Origin: CBDUBS01 sp965365445
GTDB lineage: Bacteria; Bacteroidota; Rhodothermia; Rhodothermales; DASSAV01
NCBI GenBank assembly: GCA_965365445.1
Contig: CBDUBS010000008.1
Coordinates: forward strand, 1 to 40,983
Direction of reading: 5' to 3'
DNA: 40,983 nt
Below, piece by piece: positions 16,908-25,232 of the stretch (position 1 is its first letter; every line of letters begins with the position of its first letter). The position numbers and the translations under genes were made by a program. The notes under the pieces are model-generated. The model was not told the origin of the DNA, did no database searches, and worked only from the letters and a program-made list of their open reading frames with translations.

Positions 16908-18841
16908 TGAAACCGTTGATTACAAGCCACGAACAACTCGACGTTCTGGTCATCGAAGACGACGAGGACGACTTCTTCATCGCCAGCAACCTGCTATCGA
17001 AGGCGACCAGCATCAGTTGCAAGGTGGACTGGGCCCGGAGCTACGAAGAAGGCCTGGACGCCGTCAGCCGACGACTGTACGACGTGTGCCTGGTGGACTA
17101 CCGGCTGGGCGCCCGAAACGGGCTCGAACTGCTGCGGGAGGCCTCGGAAGGGGGGGCCACCACGCCCATGATTCTGCTCACCGGCCAGGGCGACCTCGAG
17201 GTAGACCTCAACGCGATGATGGCCGGAGCGGCAGACTACCTCATAAAGGGCCAGATCGACGCCCAGGTGCTCGAACGCTCCATACGGTATGCCCGCGAAC
17301 GCAAACGGGCGGAGGAACGTATCCGGGAGCAGGCCGCCCTGCTGGACAAAGCCCGCGACGCCATCAGTGCGTACGACCTCGACCGCTGCGTCAACTACTG
17401 GAACAAAAGCGCCGAGCGCCTGACCGGCTGGTCCGAAGAAGAGGTGCTGGGCAAGAAAACCGACGAACTCCTGTACCGGGATGATTATCCAACCCGGAAT
17501 GAGGCCTGGGAAGCCGTGTTCAGAGACGGCGAATGGATCGGAGAGTTGCGACAGCTAACCCGCACGGGCGAAGAAGTAATCGTAGAAAGCCGCTGGACGC
17601 TCGTCCGCGACGGCATGGGCAATCCCCGCACTGTGCTGGTCATCAACACCGACGTTACGGAGCGTAAGAAACTCGAATCGCAGTTTCTCCGCTCTCAGCG
17701 AATGGAAAGCATCGGCCGACTCGTCGGCGGCATCGCGCACGACCTGGGCAACCTGCTTGTCCCCATCCTACTGGGCGTCAAGGTGCTTCAGCAGCGCTTC
17801 GACGGCGACGAAAAAACCATGCGTACCCTCGCCATGATTCAGAAAAGCGCCCAGCGCGGCGCGGACATGGTGAAACAGGTGCTCTCGTTTGCACGGGGCG
17901 TCGAAGGGGAACGCGTACCCATTCAGCCCGTGCACGTCATTCAGGAAGTCGAGAAAATCGCCCGCGAGACTTTTCCGAACAACATTCTGGTGCAGGTGGA
18001 CGTCGCCCCGGACCTGTGGATGGTGAAAGGGGATACCACGCAGCTCCAGCAGGTTCTCATGAACCTGTGCGTCAACGCCCGAGACGTGTTGCCGGAAGGT
18101 GGCGAGATCCATATCGCTGCGGAAAACGTAGTGATAGACGAAAGTTGGAAACGGGCTAACCTGGAAGCTCGCCCCGGCGTGTTCATCAAGCTTTCCGTTA
18201 CGGATACCGGGTCCGGCATCCCGCCGGAAGTGCTGGATAAGGTGTTTGAGCCCTTTTTCACCACCAAACCCATCGGCAAGGGCACCGGCCTCGGCCTCTC
18301 GACGGTATACAGCATCGTCAAGAGCCACGGGGGTTTCGTAAACGTGGCCAGCCATCTCGGGGAAGGCACAACCTTCAGCGTTTACCTTCCAGCCCTGAGC
18401 GAAACGCCGGTTCCTGCCGGCGAAGAAACGGCCGAGGAGCTTTGTGCCGGCAACGGCGAAACCATCCTGGTCGTCGACGACGAGGAATTCATCATCGAAA
18501 CGACCCGCGATTTACTCGAACGAGCCGGTTACCGTGTGCTCGCCGCCGAAAACGGGGTTGCCGGAATCGAGGTGTTCAAGCGCCATGCGGATACCATCGA
18601 GATCGTCATGACGGACCTCATGATGCCCCAGATGGACGGCATAACCATGATCCGGACGCTCAAGGAAATCCGCCCGGAAATACCGATCATCGCTTCCACC
18701 GGCGTGGCCGGCCCGAGGGCTCGTGAGGCCGTCGAGGTAGGAGCGGAAATATGCCTATCCAAACCATACACGACGGAAAAGCTCTGCGCCACGCTGCGTG
18801 AGGTGCTAACCCGGCAAAACCGCTCGGGCAACGACGTGTGA
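16907..18841 (+). CDS. Hybrid histidine kinase REC-PAS-HisKA-HATPase-REC
   Basis: This is a 644-residue soluble hybrid kinase. An N-terminal receiver (about 10-130) carries Asp64 in CLVDYRLG. A PAS domain (about 145-255) has YWNKSAERLTGWSEEEVLGKK. The kinase core has His278 in GGIAHDLGNLLVPIL and the ATP-site boxes NLCVNARDVLPEGG, DTGSGIPPEVLDKVFEPFF and KGTGLGLSTVYSIVKSHGG. A C-terminal receiver (about 520-640) has Asp570 in MTDLMMPQMDG. The H-box reads HDLGN where this subfamily usually has HDFNN. The two receivers suggest it takes input from another kinase and passes phosphate on. It is translationally coupled at both ends (TGATG overlaps). No DNA-binding output protein is encoded in the cluster. 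Confidence 0.93.
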   Translation: MKPLITSHEQLDVLVIEDDEDDFFIASNLLSKATSISCKVDWARSYEEGLDAVSRRLYDVCLVDYRLGARNGLELLREASEGGATTPMILLTGQGDLEVDLNAMMAGAADYLIKGQIDAQVLERSIRYARERKRAEERIREQAALLDKARDAISAYDLDRCVNYWNKSAERLTGWSEEEVLGKKTDELLYRDDYPTRNEAWEAVFRDGEWIGELRQLTRTGEEVIVESRWTLVRDGMGNPRTVLVINTDVTERKKLESQFLRSQRMESIGRLVGGIAHDLGNLLVPILLGVKVLQQRFDGDEKTMRTLAMIQKSAQRGADMVKQVLSFARGVEGERVPIQPVHVIQEVEKIARETFPNNILVQVDVAPDLWMVKGDTTQLQQVLMNLCVNARDVLPEGGEIHIAAENVVIDESWKRANLEARPGVFIKLSVTDTGSGIPPEVLDKVFEPFFTTKPIGKGTGLGLSTVYSIVKSHGGFVNVASHLGEGTTFSVYLPALSETPVPAGEETAEELCAGNGETILVVDDEEFIIETTRDLLERAGYRVLAAENGVAGIEVFKRHADTIEIVMTDLMMPQMDGITMIRTLKEIRPEIPIIASTGVAGPRAREAVEVGAEICLSKPYTTEKLCATLREVLTRQNRSGNDV

Positions 18842-19428
18842 TGAACAGAGCAGGAATCAACCACGTATTCGGAGGGGCCGGAAACATCCGTTGGCTGTGG
18901 GTATGGCTGATCGGAGCGGCGACGGGTTTCCCGGCTTCGGCTCAGTCCGTGGAGCTGGAAGTTCCGACGGAATACCGCCTGGTCGAGAACCGCCTTGCCG
19001 TTACGTTCGCCGACACGGTTTCGCTCGCCTCCGCCGAAGCGATCCTGCGGGAGCGGGGAATCGAGGTCGTCTCGATTCAATTCCCGGAAGTAGTGGTATT
19101 CGCCGTGCGCGCCGAAGCGCTGACCACGGAAGAACGGGAACGCCTCGGACGGCTGCCCGGCGTGCGGGCCGTTGAGGAGTCCGAAGAAGCCCTCCGCAAA
19201 ACGATGCGTACGGGGGTTGTCGGGTACGCTCTCCGATTGGACCCCGTCATGCCGCTCGATGAGGCATACCGCATCCCGGGACAGGTACAGGGACTGACCG
19301 TCGTGTCGGTCCGGAAGCCTCCCAATGAAGCCGTCGTCGCCGTCGATCACGCGGATACCGCTCTGCTCGAATGGTTGGAGAGGCATCCGCTCGTAGAGTA
19401 CGTGGCCTTCATTCACGAAGCCGAGTGA
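18841..19428 (+). CDS. Secreted protein with two tandem propeptide/I9-like folds (function unknown)
   Basis: This 195-residue product starts at the ATG overlapping the kinase stop by one base. A signal peptide (WLWVWLIGAATGFPASAQS) gives a predicted periplasmic protein. I do not recognise a named family. Residues about 45-110 follow the b-a-b-b-a-b pattern of subtilisin propeptides/I9 inhibitors: NRLAVTFADTVSLASAEAIL, then GIEVVSIQFPEVVVFAVR, then ERLGRLPGVRAVEES. Residues about 125-195 can be read as a second copy: GYALRLD, PLDEAYRI, LTVVSVRKPPNEAVVAVD, LLEWLERHPLVEYVAF. No protease domain follows. It may bind a protease or act as an envelope sensor partner of the co-transcribed kinases; both ideas are inference. 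A six-pair hairpin lies directly after the stop. Confidence 0.75.
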   Translation: MNRAGINHVFGGAGNIRWLWVWLIGAATGFPASAQSVELEVPTEYRLVENRLAVTFADTVSLASAEAILRERGIEVVSIQFPEVVVFAVRAEALTTEERERLGRLPGVRAVEESEEALRKTMRTGVVGYALRLDPVMPLDEAYRIPGQVQGLTVVSVRKPPNEAVVAVDHADTALLEWLERHPLVEYVAFIHEAE

Positions 19429-19445
19429 CCGGGCCGAACGCCCGG
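19429..19445 (+). terminator. Short GC hairpin after the two-component operon
   Basis: CCGGGC-CGAAC-GCCCGG lies immediately after the stop codon (19426-19428). The six-pair stem is perfect but lacks a T-run. It is a possible weak terminator ahead of valS, whose start is 147 bases away. Confidence 0.35.
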
Positions 19446-19592
19446 CGCTGAGCCTGGCCGAAGGAGTCTGCATCCGGCCGGGGAACCCGGCGCTCTTGCG
19501 CGAAGCTTCGAGGAACCGGGTTCTCGAACGAGGGTTTTCCTCGATCCTTCCGCATCACCAGCCGGCTTCGCGAACGTCATCATCCAGCCCTT

Positions 19593-22262
19593 ATGAGCAC
19601 TGAACCTATCTCGAACGGACAACCAGCCGGCGGCGCCTACGACCCGCATCGCATTGAAGCGAAGTGGTACACCTATTGGGAAGAGCACGATCTGTTCCGC
19701 ACCGAGGTTGATCCATCGAAGCCGCCGCACGTCATCATGATGCCGCCGCCCAACATCACCGGGCGGTTGCACATGGGCCATGCCCTCCAGAGCACCGTTC
19801 AGGACGCGCTCACCCGGCTGCGCCGGATGCAGGGCTACGAAGCCCTCTGGCTGCCCGGAAAGGATCATGCCGGGATCGCCACGCAAAACGTAGTCGAAAA
19901 AACGCTCAAGCAGCAGGAGCGGCAGACCCGGCATGACCTGGGGCGGGAAGCGTTCGTGGGGCGCGTCTGGGATTGGAAAGAGGAATACGGCGGCATCATT
20001 TCCGACCAGATGCGCAAGCTGGGCGTCTCGTGCGACTGGAGCCGCGAGCGCTTCACCATGGACGAAGGGTTTACCCGCGCCGTGCAGGATGTATTCGTCC
20101 GTTTGTACGAGGAAGGCCTAATCTATCGGGGACACTATCTGGTCAACTGGTGCCCCGTCGATCGGACGGCTCTCTCCGATGAAGAGGTCGATAACGTCGA
20201 GCGCGACGGGCGCCTGTGGTACATTCGGTACCCCCTCCGCGATGGGGAGGGGTACATCACGGTGGCCACAACCCGCCCCGAAACGATGCTCGGCGACACG
20301 GCGGTTGCCGTCAACCCGGAGGACGAACGGTACAGCCGGCTCGTAGGAAAAACGGCTATTCTGCCGCTCATCGGGCGCGAGCTTCCCATCATCGCCGACG
20401 AATACGTTCGTTCGGATTTCGGTGCGGGTGCGCTCAAGGTGACGCCCGCACACGACAAGAACGATTTCGAGATCGGCCGCAAGCACGGCCTCGAGGTAAT
20501 TGGCGTGATGAACCTGGACGGGACCCTGAACGAGAACGGCGGACCCTACCAGGGCATGGATCGGTTCGATGCCCGCAAGCGGATCGCGGAGGATCTCGAA
20601 AGCCAGGGTCTGCTCGAAAAAATCGAACCGTATAAGACTACCGTTCCGGTTTCCAGCCGCTCCAAAGCCGTCATCGAGCCGCTCATCTCGCGCCAGTGGT
20701 TCGTGCGCATGGGGCCGCTCGCCGCACCTGCCGTCGAAGCCGTCCGCGACGGCCGCATCACGTTCTACCCCCAGCGGTGGGAAAACGAATACTTCCGGTG
20801 GATGGAAAACATCCGCGACTGGACCATCTCCCGCCAGCTCTGGTGGGGCCATCGCATTCCGGTCTGGTACTACACGACGGAAACGGGAGAAATCGACGAA
20901 GGCCGCGACTTCGTCGTTTCGGTCGATCAGCCCGAACCCGGGATGGTTCAGGACGAAGATGTGCTGGATACCTGGTTTTCCTCCTGGCTGTGGCCTTTCG
21001 CCACGCTGGGGTGGCCCCGGCAAACCGCCGAGCTCGCCTATTTTTACCCCACCCGGGTACTCGTTTCGGGCTACGACATTCTCTTTTTCTGGATCGCCCG
21101 CATGATCATGGCGGGCCTTCACTTTACCGACGAAATACCCTTCCGCGACATCTTCATTACCGGCATGGTGAAGGACAAGCTCGGCCGGTGGATGTCCAAA
21201 AGCCTGGGCAACGGTATCGACCCGCTGGACATGATCGAGCAGTACGGGGCCGACGCCGTCCGGTACTCGCTCGTCGTGCTCTGCGATCAGGGTCAGGATA
21301 TCAAACTCGATCCGCTGAAGTTCGAAATGGGGCGGAACTTCGCGAACAAGATCTGGAATGCCTTCAACGTGTTCGGCCGATTCATGGAAGAAGGCAGGGA
21401 GTACCGGCGTCGGCGCTCCTGCGAAGAACTCGATCTGGTCGAGCGGTGGATGCTGCACCGCCTCAATACCACCATTTCCGCAGTCGATGAAGCCGTAGAA
21501 CGATACCGCCTCAACGAGGCGCTCGCCGCGATTTATGACCTGTTCTGGCACGACTACTGCGATTGGTATCTCGAACTCATCAAGCCGGCACCCGGCGAGC
21601 CGATGGACGAGGAAACCATCGCCCTGGCGGTGGAAGTGTATGAGAAAATGGTCATGCTATTGCATCCGTTCATGCCTTTCATTACCGAAGAGCTCTGGAC
21701 GAAGCTGCGCCGGCGCAAGCCCGGTGAAGCCCTCATGACGGCATCCTGGCCTCAGGCCGATCCGGATCAGACCGACCCGGAGGCAGCCCAGGTGTTTACG
21801 CTCATCCAGCAGGTCATTTCGGGCCTTCGTAACATCAAAAGCGAATATAACGTCGCGCCGGGCCGTGATATAAAGGCTGTGGTCAATCTGGCTCCGGAAG
21901 ACGCCGGGCTCGCCCGAAAAATCAGCGAGCATACCGCCTATTTCGAGAAGATGGCTCGTGCAACCGACCTGACCGTAGGAACCGGTCAGGCCAAACCGCC
22001 GGCATCCGCGTCGGTCGTCGTCGGGCGGGTGGAGGCATTCGTACCTCTGTCCGGCATGATCGACCTCGAAGTAGAGCGGGAGCGGCTGCGAAAGGAAAGT
22101 AGCCAGAAAGAGAAGTTTCTTCAGGGGGTGCAACAGAAACTGCGGAACGAACAGTTCGTATCCCGCGCTCCGGCGGATGTCATCGAGCGCGAGCGTCGTA
22201 AGGAGCAGGACGCCATTGCGGAGCTGCAACGCTTGCGCGCTCACCTGGAGGAACTACAATGA
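19593..22262 (+). CDS. valS: Valyl-tRNA synthetase
   Basis: This class Ia synthetase charges tRNA-Val. The 889-residue protein has the HIGH-box region PPPNITGRLHMGHAL near residue 50, an editing domain (ITVATTRPETMLGDTAVAVN, and AHDKNDFEIGRKHGLEVIG), the KMSKS-type loop GRWMSKSLGNGIDP, an anticodon-binding helical domain, and a C-terminal coiled-coil arm rich in charged residues (EVERERLRKESSQKEKF). Length and order are those of bacterial ValS. The 164-base leader has some dyad sequences, such as CGAGGAACCGGGTTCTCG, but no recognisable T-box. Confidence 0.97.
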   Translation: MSTEPISNGQPAGGAYDPHRIEAKWYTYWEEHDLFRTEVDPSKPPHVIMMPPPNITGRLHMGHALQSTVQDALTRLRRMQGYEALWLPGKDHAGIATQNVVEKTLKQQERQTRHDLGREAFVGRVWDWKEEYGGIISDQMRKLGVSCDWSRERFTMDEGFTRAVQDVFVRLYEEGLIYRGHYLVNWCPVDRTALSDEEVDNVERDGRLWYIRYPLRDGEGYITVATTRPETMLGDTAVAVNPEDERYSRLVGKTAILPLIGRELPIIADEYVRSDFGAGALKVTPAHDKNDFEIGRKHGLEVIGVMNLDGTLNENGGPYQGMDRFDARKRIAEDLESQGLLEKIEPYKTTVPVSSRSKAVIEPLISRQWFVRMGPLAAPAVEAVRDGRITFYPQRWENEYFRWMENIRDWTISRQLWWGHRIPVWYYTTETGEIDEGRDFVVSVDQPEPGMVQDEDVLDTWFSSWLWPFATLGWPRQTAELAYFYPTRVLVSGYDILFFWIARMIMAGLHFTDEIPFRDIFITGMVKDKLGRWMSKSLGNGIDPLDMIEQYGADAVRYSLVVLCDQGQDIKLDPLKFEMGRNFANKIWNAFNVFGRFMEEGREYRRRRSCEELDLVERWMLHRLNTTISAVDEAVERYRLNEALAAIYDLFWHDYCDWYLELIKPAPGEPMDEETIALAVEVYEKMVMLLHPFMPFITEELWTKLRRRKPGEALMTASWPQADPDQTDPEAAQVFTLIQQVISGLRNIKSEYNVAPGRDIKAVVNLAPEDAGLARKISEHTAYFEKMARATDLTVGTGQAKPPASASVVVGRVEAFVPLSGMIDLEVERERLRKESSQKEKFLQGVQQKLRNEQFVSRAPADVIERERRKEQDAIAELQRLRAHLEELQ

Positions 22263-22379
22263 GCAGGTCGGCATACGGCTTCAGGGTGAAGGCGTCATTG
22301 GCCCGCGATGGTTCCGGGATAGGGGTGTAACGGTAAAGAAGTCCGGTTGGGTAGAGGAGTCTGAACGTAGAGGGAGGGG

Positions 22380-22751
22380 ATGCGTATGATGAGGACCCTG
22401 GGAGCCGCACTACTCGTGACGGCCGGCCTGCTTGCACCGTCGGCGTGCACGCCCTCCGACGAGGACACGCCCGTACGCCCGGAACCGCGCGTCGAAGTAG
22501 TGGAACTCGCTTTTTCCCGGATGCCGGGCGGAGCGCGTTTCGTATCGGGGAAACTGCTCAACACGACGGATCGGGATATTCAGCGGGTGCAGATACAGGT
22601 GTCGCTGTTCGATGCCGTCAATCGCCGGATCGGCAGCCTCCTGGTGCCCGTGCAGGACATAGGCCCGGGTCAGGCCCGCTCGTTCCGGCAATTTCTCGAC
22701 ACGGACGGCGACGTGCGAGCCGTCCGGGTACGCCGTGTATTCGTGCTTTGA
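22380..22751 (+). CDS. Small lipoprotein with FxLYD-like domain
   Basis: This 123-residue protein has a lipobox (LLAPSAC, Cys near residue 23), so it is predicted to be lipid-anchored in the envelope. After a short acidic/proline linker, residues about 35-110 form an all-beta FxLYD-like domain: VSGKLLNTTDRDIQRVQIQVSLFD (read to the SLFD turn), IGSLLVPVQDIGPGQ, SFRQFL. Such domains are found in many bacterial surface proteins, with no enzymatic role known. A strong AGGGAGG precedes three closely spaced ATGs (22380, 22386, 22389). The SD spacing favours 22386 or 22389; the first is given. It follows valS by 117 bases. Confidence 0.7.
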   Translation: MRMMRTLGAALLVTAGLLAPSACTPSDEDTPVRPEPRVEVVELAFSRMPGGARFVSGKLLNTTDRDIQRVQIQVSLFDAVNRRIGSLLVPVQDIGPGQARSFRQFLDTDGDVRAVRVRRVFVL

Positions 22752-22952
22752 CCCTGCCGAAGCGCCTGCGCCCACGGATCGTTTGTTCGTATCTTCCTTC
22801 ATAGGACGGTTCGGCTGCACGGCAGGGTTTCCCCTACATCCTGCGGCGCGGTTTTCCTGCAACATGAAGGTGCTCCTGCCTCTTTAACAAAAAGGCGGCC
22901 CGCCGTAGAATGATACCGGGATTCCAGCCCGTACCCAAACCCGAAAGACGTC

Positions 22953-23891
22953 ATGGTCGCTGTGAAAAACATACTTGTACCGAACGACTTTTCGGACTGC
23001 TCCCGAATCGCGCTTCAGGCGGCGATGGATCTCTCCCATCGTACCGGAGCGGCGTTGCATACGCTGTTTGCCGAAGTGCTGCACGGCGAATCGTTTGCTC
23101 CGGAAGCAGCCGGCCCGGCCGAGGGCGACGCGGCCCGTAACCGGCTGCGCGATCACGTGGCAGAAGAAGTGCGCTCCCGCCCCGACTGGCAGTCGGAAGC
23201 GCTTCCCGTCTCGCACTCCGTCGTGCGGGATATTGCACCGGCATCGGCTATCATCAGCTATGCCGACGAGCACGATATAGACCTGATCGTTATGGGCACC
23301 CACGGACGCCGGGGGCTTCGTCGTTTGTTGCTGGGCAGCGTAGCGGAAGAAGTAGTCCGGCTCGCTCCGTGCTCCGTGTTCACCATTCGGTGTAAAACGG
23401 CGCTGCCGGCTTCGGGCCTCCACGTACAGCGCATCCTCGTTCCTATCGATTTCTCGAAACACTCGGTGGAGGCGCTTCGTACGGCCGCCGGGCTCGCCGA
23501 CCTGTATGGGGCGCGCCTGGATTTGCTCCATGTCGTCGAAGATCGGCTGCACCCCGCCTTCTACAATGCGGGCGTGTTTTCGATTTATGACGTCCAGCCC
23601 GACATCGAGGAAAAAGCCATCGAAAGCCTCGAAAGGTTGCTTTCCGATACGGTTGGGCCTGAGGCTCAGGCAAGCTTTCACGCGGCGCCCGGCCAGGCGG
23701 CCCACGGCATCGTTACCTTTGCGGAAACGCACCACGCCGATATGATCGTCATGTCCACACATGGCCTGACCGGGCTGGAGCACTTTTTTATTGGAAGCGT
23801 CGCCGAAAAAGTGGTTCGGGTGGCTTCGTGCCCCGTATTCACCCTCAAGGCTTTTCATCCCTCCACCATTGGATCCCGGCAGACGGCCTGA
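22953..23891 (+). CDS. Universal stress protein, tandem two-domain (first of pair)
   Basis: This 312-residue protein consists of two UspA domains (about 4-148 and 157-300). Each has an N-terminal strand with the conserved aspartate (ILVPNDFSDCS; ILVPIDFSKHS) and a C-terminal ATP-binding motif of G-2x-G-9x-G(S/T) type: GTHGRRGLRRLLLGSVAEEVV and STHGLTGLEHFFIGSVAEKVV (quoted to the strand end). Both domains therefore look able to bind ATP, although the second starts with Ser instead of Gly. Such proteins form dimers or pseudo-dimers and are induced by starvation or energy stress. The next gene, 42 bases downstream, is a paralogue and is probably co-transcribed. Confidence 0.9.
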   Translation: MVAVKNILVPNDFSDCSRIALQAAMDLSHRTGAALHTLFAEVLHGESFAPEAAGPAEGDAARNRLRDHVAEEVRSRPDWQSEALPVSHSVVRDIAPASAIISYADEHDIDLIVMGTHGRRGLRRLLLGSVAEEVVRLAPCSVFTIRCKTALPASGLHVQRILVPIDFSKHSVEALRTAAGLADLYGARLDLLHVVEDRLHPAFYNAGVFSIYDVQPDIEEKAIESLERLLSDTVGPEAQASFHAAPGQAAHGIVTFAETHHADMIVMSTHGLTGLEHFFIGSVAEKVVRVASCPVFTLKAFHPSTIGSRQTA

Positions 23892-23933
23892 ACCGCAGGC
23901 CCCCGCCGGATAAACCAACCGCCGAGGTGAGCC

Positions 23934-24884
23934 ATGTTAGCGGTCAATCGTGTTCTGTTCCCCACCGACTTCTCGGCCTGCTCCGAAAACGCCTTCATGC
24001 AAGCCGTTTTCCTGGCTCGCCACTTCGGAGCCGAGTTGCACATCGTACATGCCCGCGTCGGCAACAAACAGGCCCCGGTCAATCTGTTCGTAGACTTCCC
24101 GCTGGAAGAATCCGAGATTGCCGAACAACTGCACATGGTGTACAACCGGCAGCGGGATCAGTACCGCCGTGTGGACGACATCCCCGTCGTCCAGGCCGAA
24201 GTGGATGCCGCATCGGCGGCCCTGGCTATCCTGGAATACGAAACCAGCCATCAGATCGATCTGATCGTGATGGGTACACACGGGCGCAGCGGTCTCGACC
24301 GGCTCATGATCGGCAGCGTAGCGGAAGAAGTGGTCCGCCTGGCCTCTTGCCCCGTGTATACCGTACATTCCGCCGGCACACCTCAGACGGTCCGCCCCGT
24401 ACAGAGCCTTCTCGTTCCTGTCGATTTCTCCGAATCGTCCGGACTGCTTCTCGCTTATGCGCGGGAACTGGCGCTAACGTACCATGCGCGCCTCGACGTG
24501 CTGCATGTGCTTGAAAACGTAGGGTTGCCCTATGTGACGGGCTTCGAGCCGCTGGTCATCGTACCCGAAACCGAATCCCCGGTCGAGCAGGCCCGCCAGG
24601 ATTTGCTCTCCCTGCTTGCCGATACCGGCACGGACGTAGTACCCTGCGAGGCCCACGTGCGCGTGGGGCGGCCGGACCACGTCATCGCCGATTTCGCGGC
24701 CGACCACCGCAACGATCTGATCGTCATTGCCACGCACGGGTGGACCGGCTTCAGACGCCTCATCCTCGGCTCGGTGACGGAAAAGGTCGTCCGCCACGCG
24801 AATACTCCTGTGTTTACGGTCAAAAGTTATGGTAAGATGCTGGTCTCCGGGCCGTCTTTTGAACGCCGCCTTTCCTCCGATTGA
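23934..24884 (+). CDS. Universal stress protein, tandem two-domain (second of pair)
   Basis: This 316-residue protein has two UspA domains (about 4-145 and 155-295). The first ATP-binding motif is GTHGRSGLDRLMIGSVAEEVV and the second is ATHGWTGFRRLILGSVTEKVV; the opening strands are VLFPTDFSACS and LLVPVDFSESS. GAGGTGAGCC lies just before the ATG, a good ribosome-binding site. With the upstream gene it forms a two-gene paralogous operon, presumably by duplication, though the middle segments differ strongly. Ligand and client processes are unknown. Confidence 0.9.
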   Translation: MLAVNRVLFPTDFSACSENAFMQAVFLARHFGAELHIVHARVGNKQAPVNLFVDFPLEESEIAEQLHMVYNRQRDQYRRVDDIPVVQAEVDAASAALAILEYETSHQIDLIVMGTHGRSGLDRLMIGSVAEEVVRLASCPVYTVHSAGTPQTVRPVQSLLVPVDFSESSGLLLAYARELALTYHARLDVLHVLENVGLPYVTGFEPLVIVPETESPVEQARQDLLSLLADTGTDVVPCEAHVRVGRPDHVIADFAADHRNDLIVIATHGWTGFRRLILGSVTEKVVRHANTPVFTVKSYGKMLVSGPSFERRLSSD

Positions 24885-25232
24885 GAAGAAGCAGGCGGGA
24901 ACAGCCAATCGTTATAAGTGGTATAAATACAATAGCATATAATAATTGTGAGGCGACCGGTTTGGAGCCGGAGGACCGGAATAGTAATCCGTGTATTATC
25001 AAACGGATAGAAGAATTCATCGGATCTGCCTTATAGCAGGTTGACTGATCTGAAATTTTTTGCTTACATAAGAGGTTGTGCTACTTGCGCCCCCGCCGGA
25101 TCGCAAGCCGGTTGTTCCCGGGGTGGATCCTTAATAGATGTATTTGTAACTGATCCGCTTGCCGGAGCGATCCGGGCCATTCCTTTCCTCAACCCTTCGG
25201 CCGCAGTGCCGTGCAACCCAACTCCAACATTC
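24885..25232 (+). promoter_or_regulatory. 348-base leader/promoter region of the sugar-processing operon
   Basis: An A/T-rich block at about 24911-24950 (with TATAAATACAATAGCATATA) contrasts with the GC-rich surroundings and is the best promoter candidate. Downstream, CCGGATCGC (25096-25104) and GCGATCCGG (25167-25175) form a nine-pair perfect long-range stem. Inner AAGC/GCTT pairing could extend it. The frame of the DUF1080 gene stays open through part of this leader but codes for nothing recognisable. No regulator gene is near. Confidence 0.4.

Noticed and set aside
19446..19592. A T-box or other tRNA-sensing leader before valS
   Set aside because: Dyads are present, but there is no T-box sequence and no terminator/antiterminator pair; such leaders are also rare in this group.
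20118..21551. A 477-codon minus-strand open frame opposite valS
   Set aside because: It mirrors valS codons and shows no conserved motif or ribosome-binding site.
22751..22828. ACCCTGCCG and CGGCAGGGT as a terminator after the FxLYD lipoprotein gene
   Set aside because: The nine-base arms are complementary, but the loop of about 60 bases is too long and there is only a short T-stretch; chance pairing is likely.
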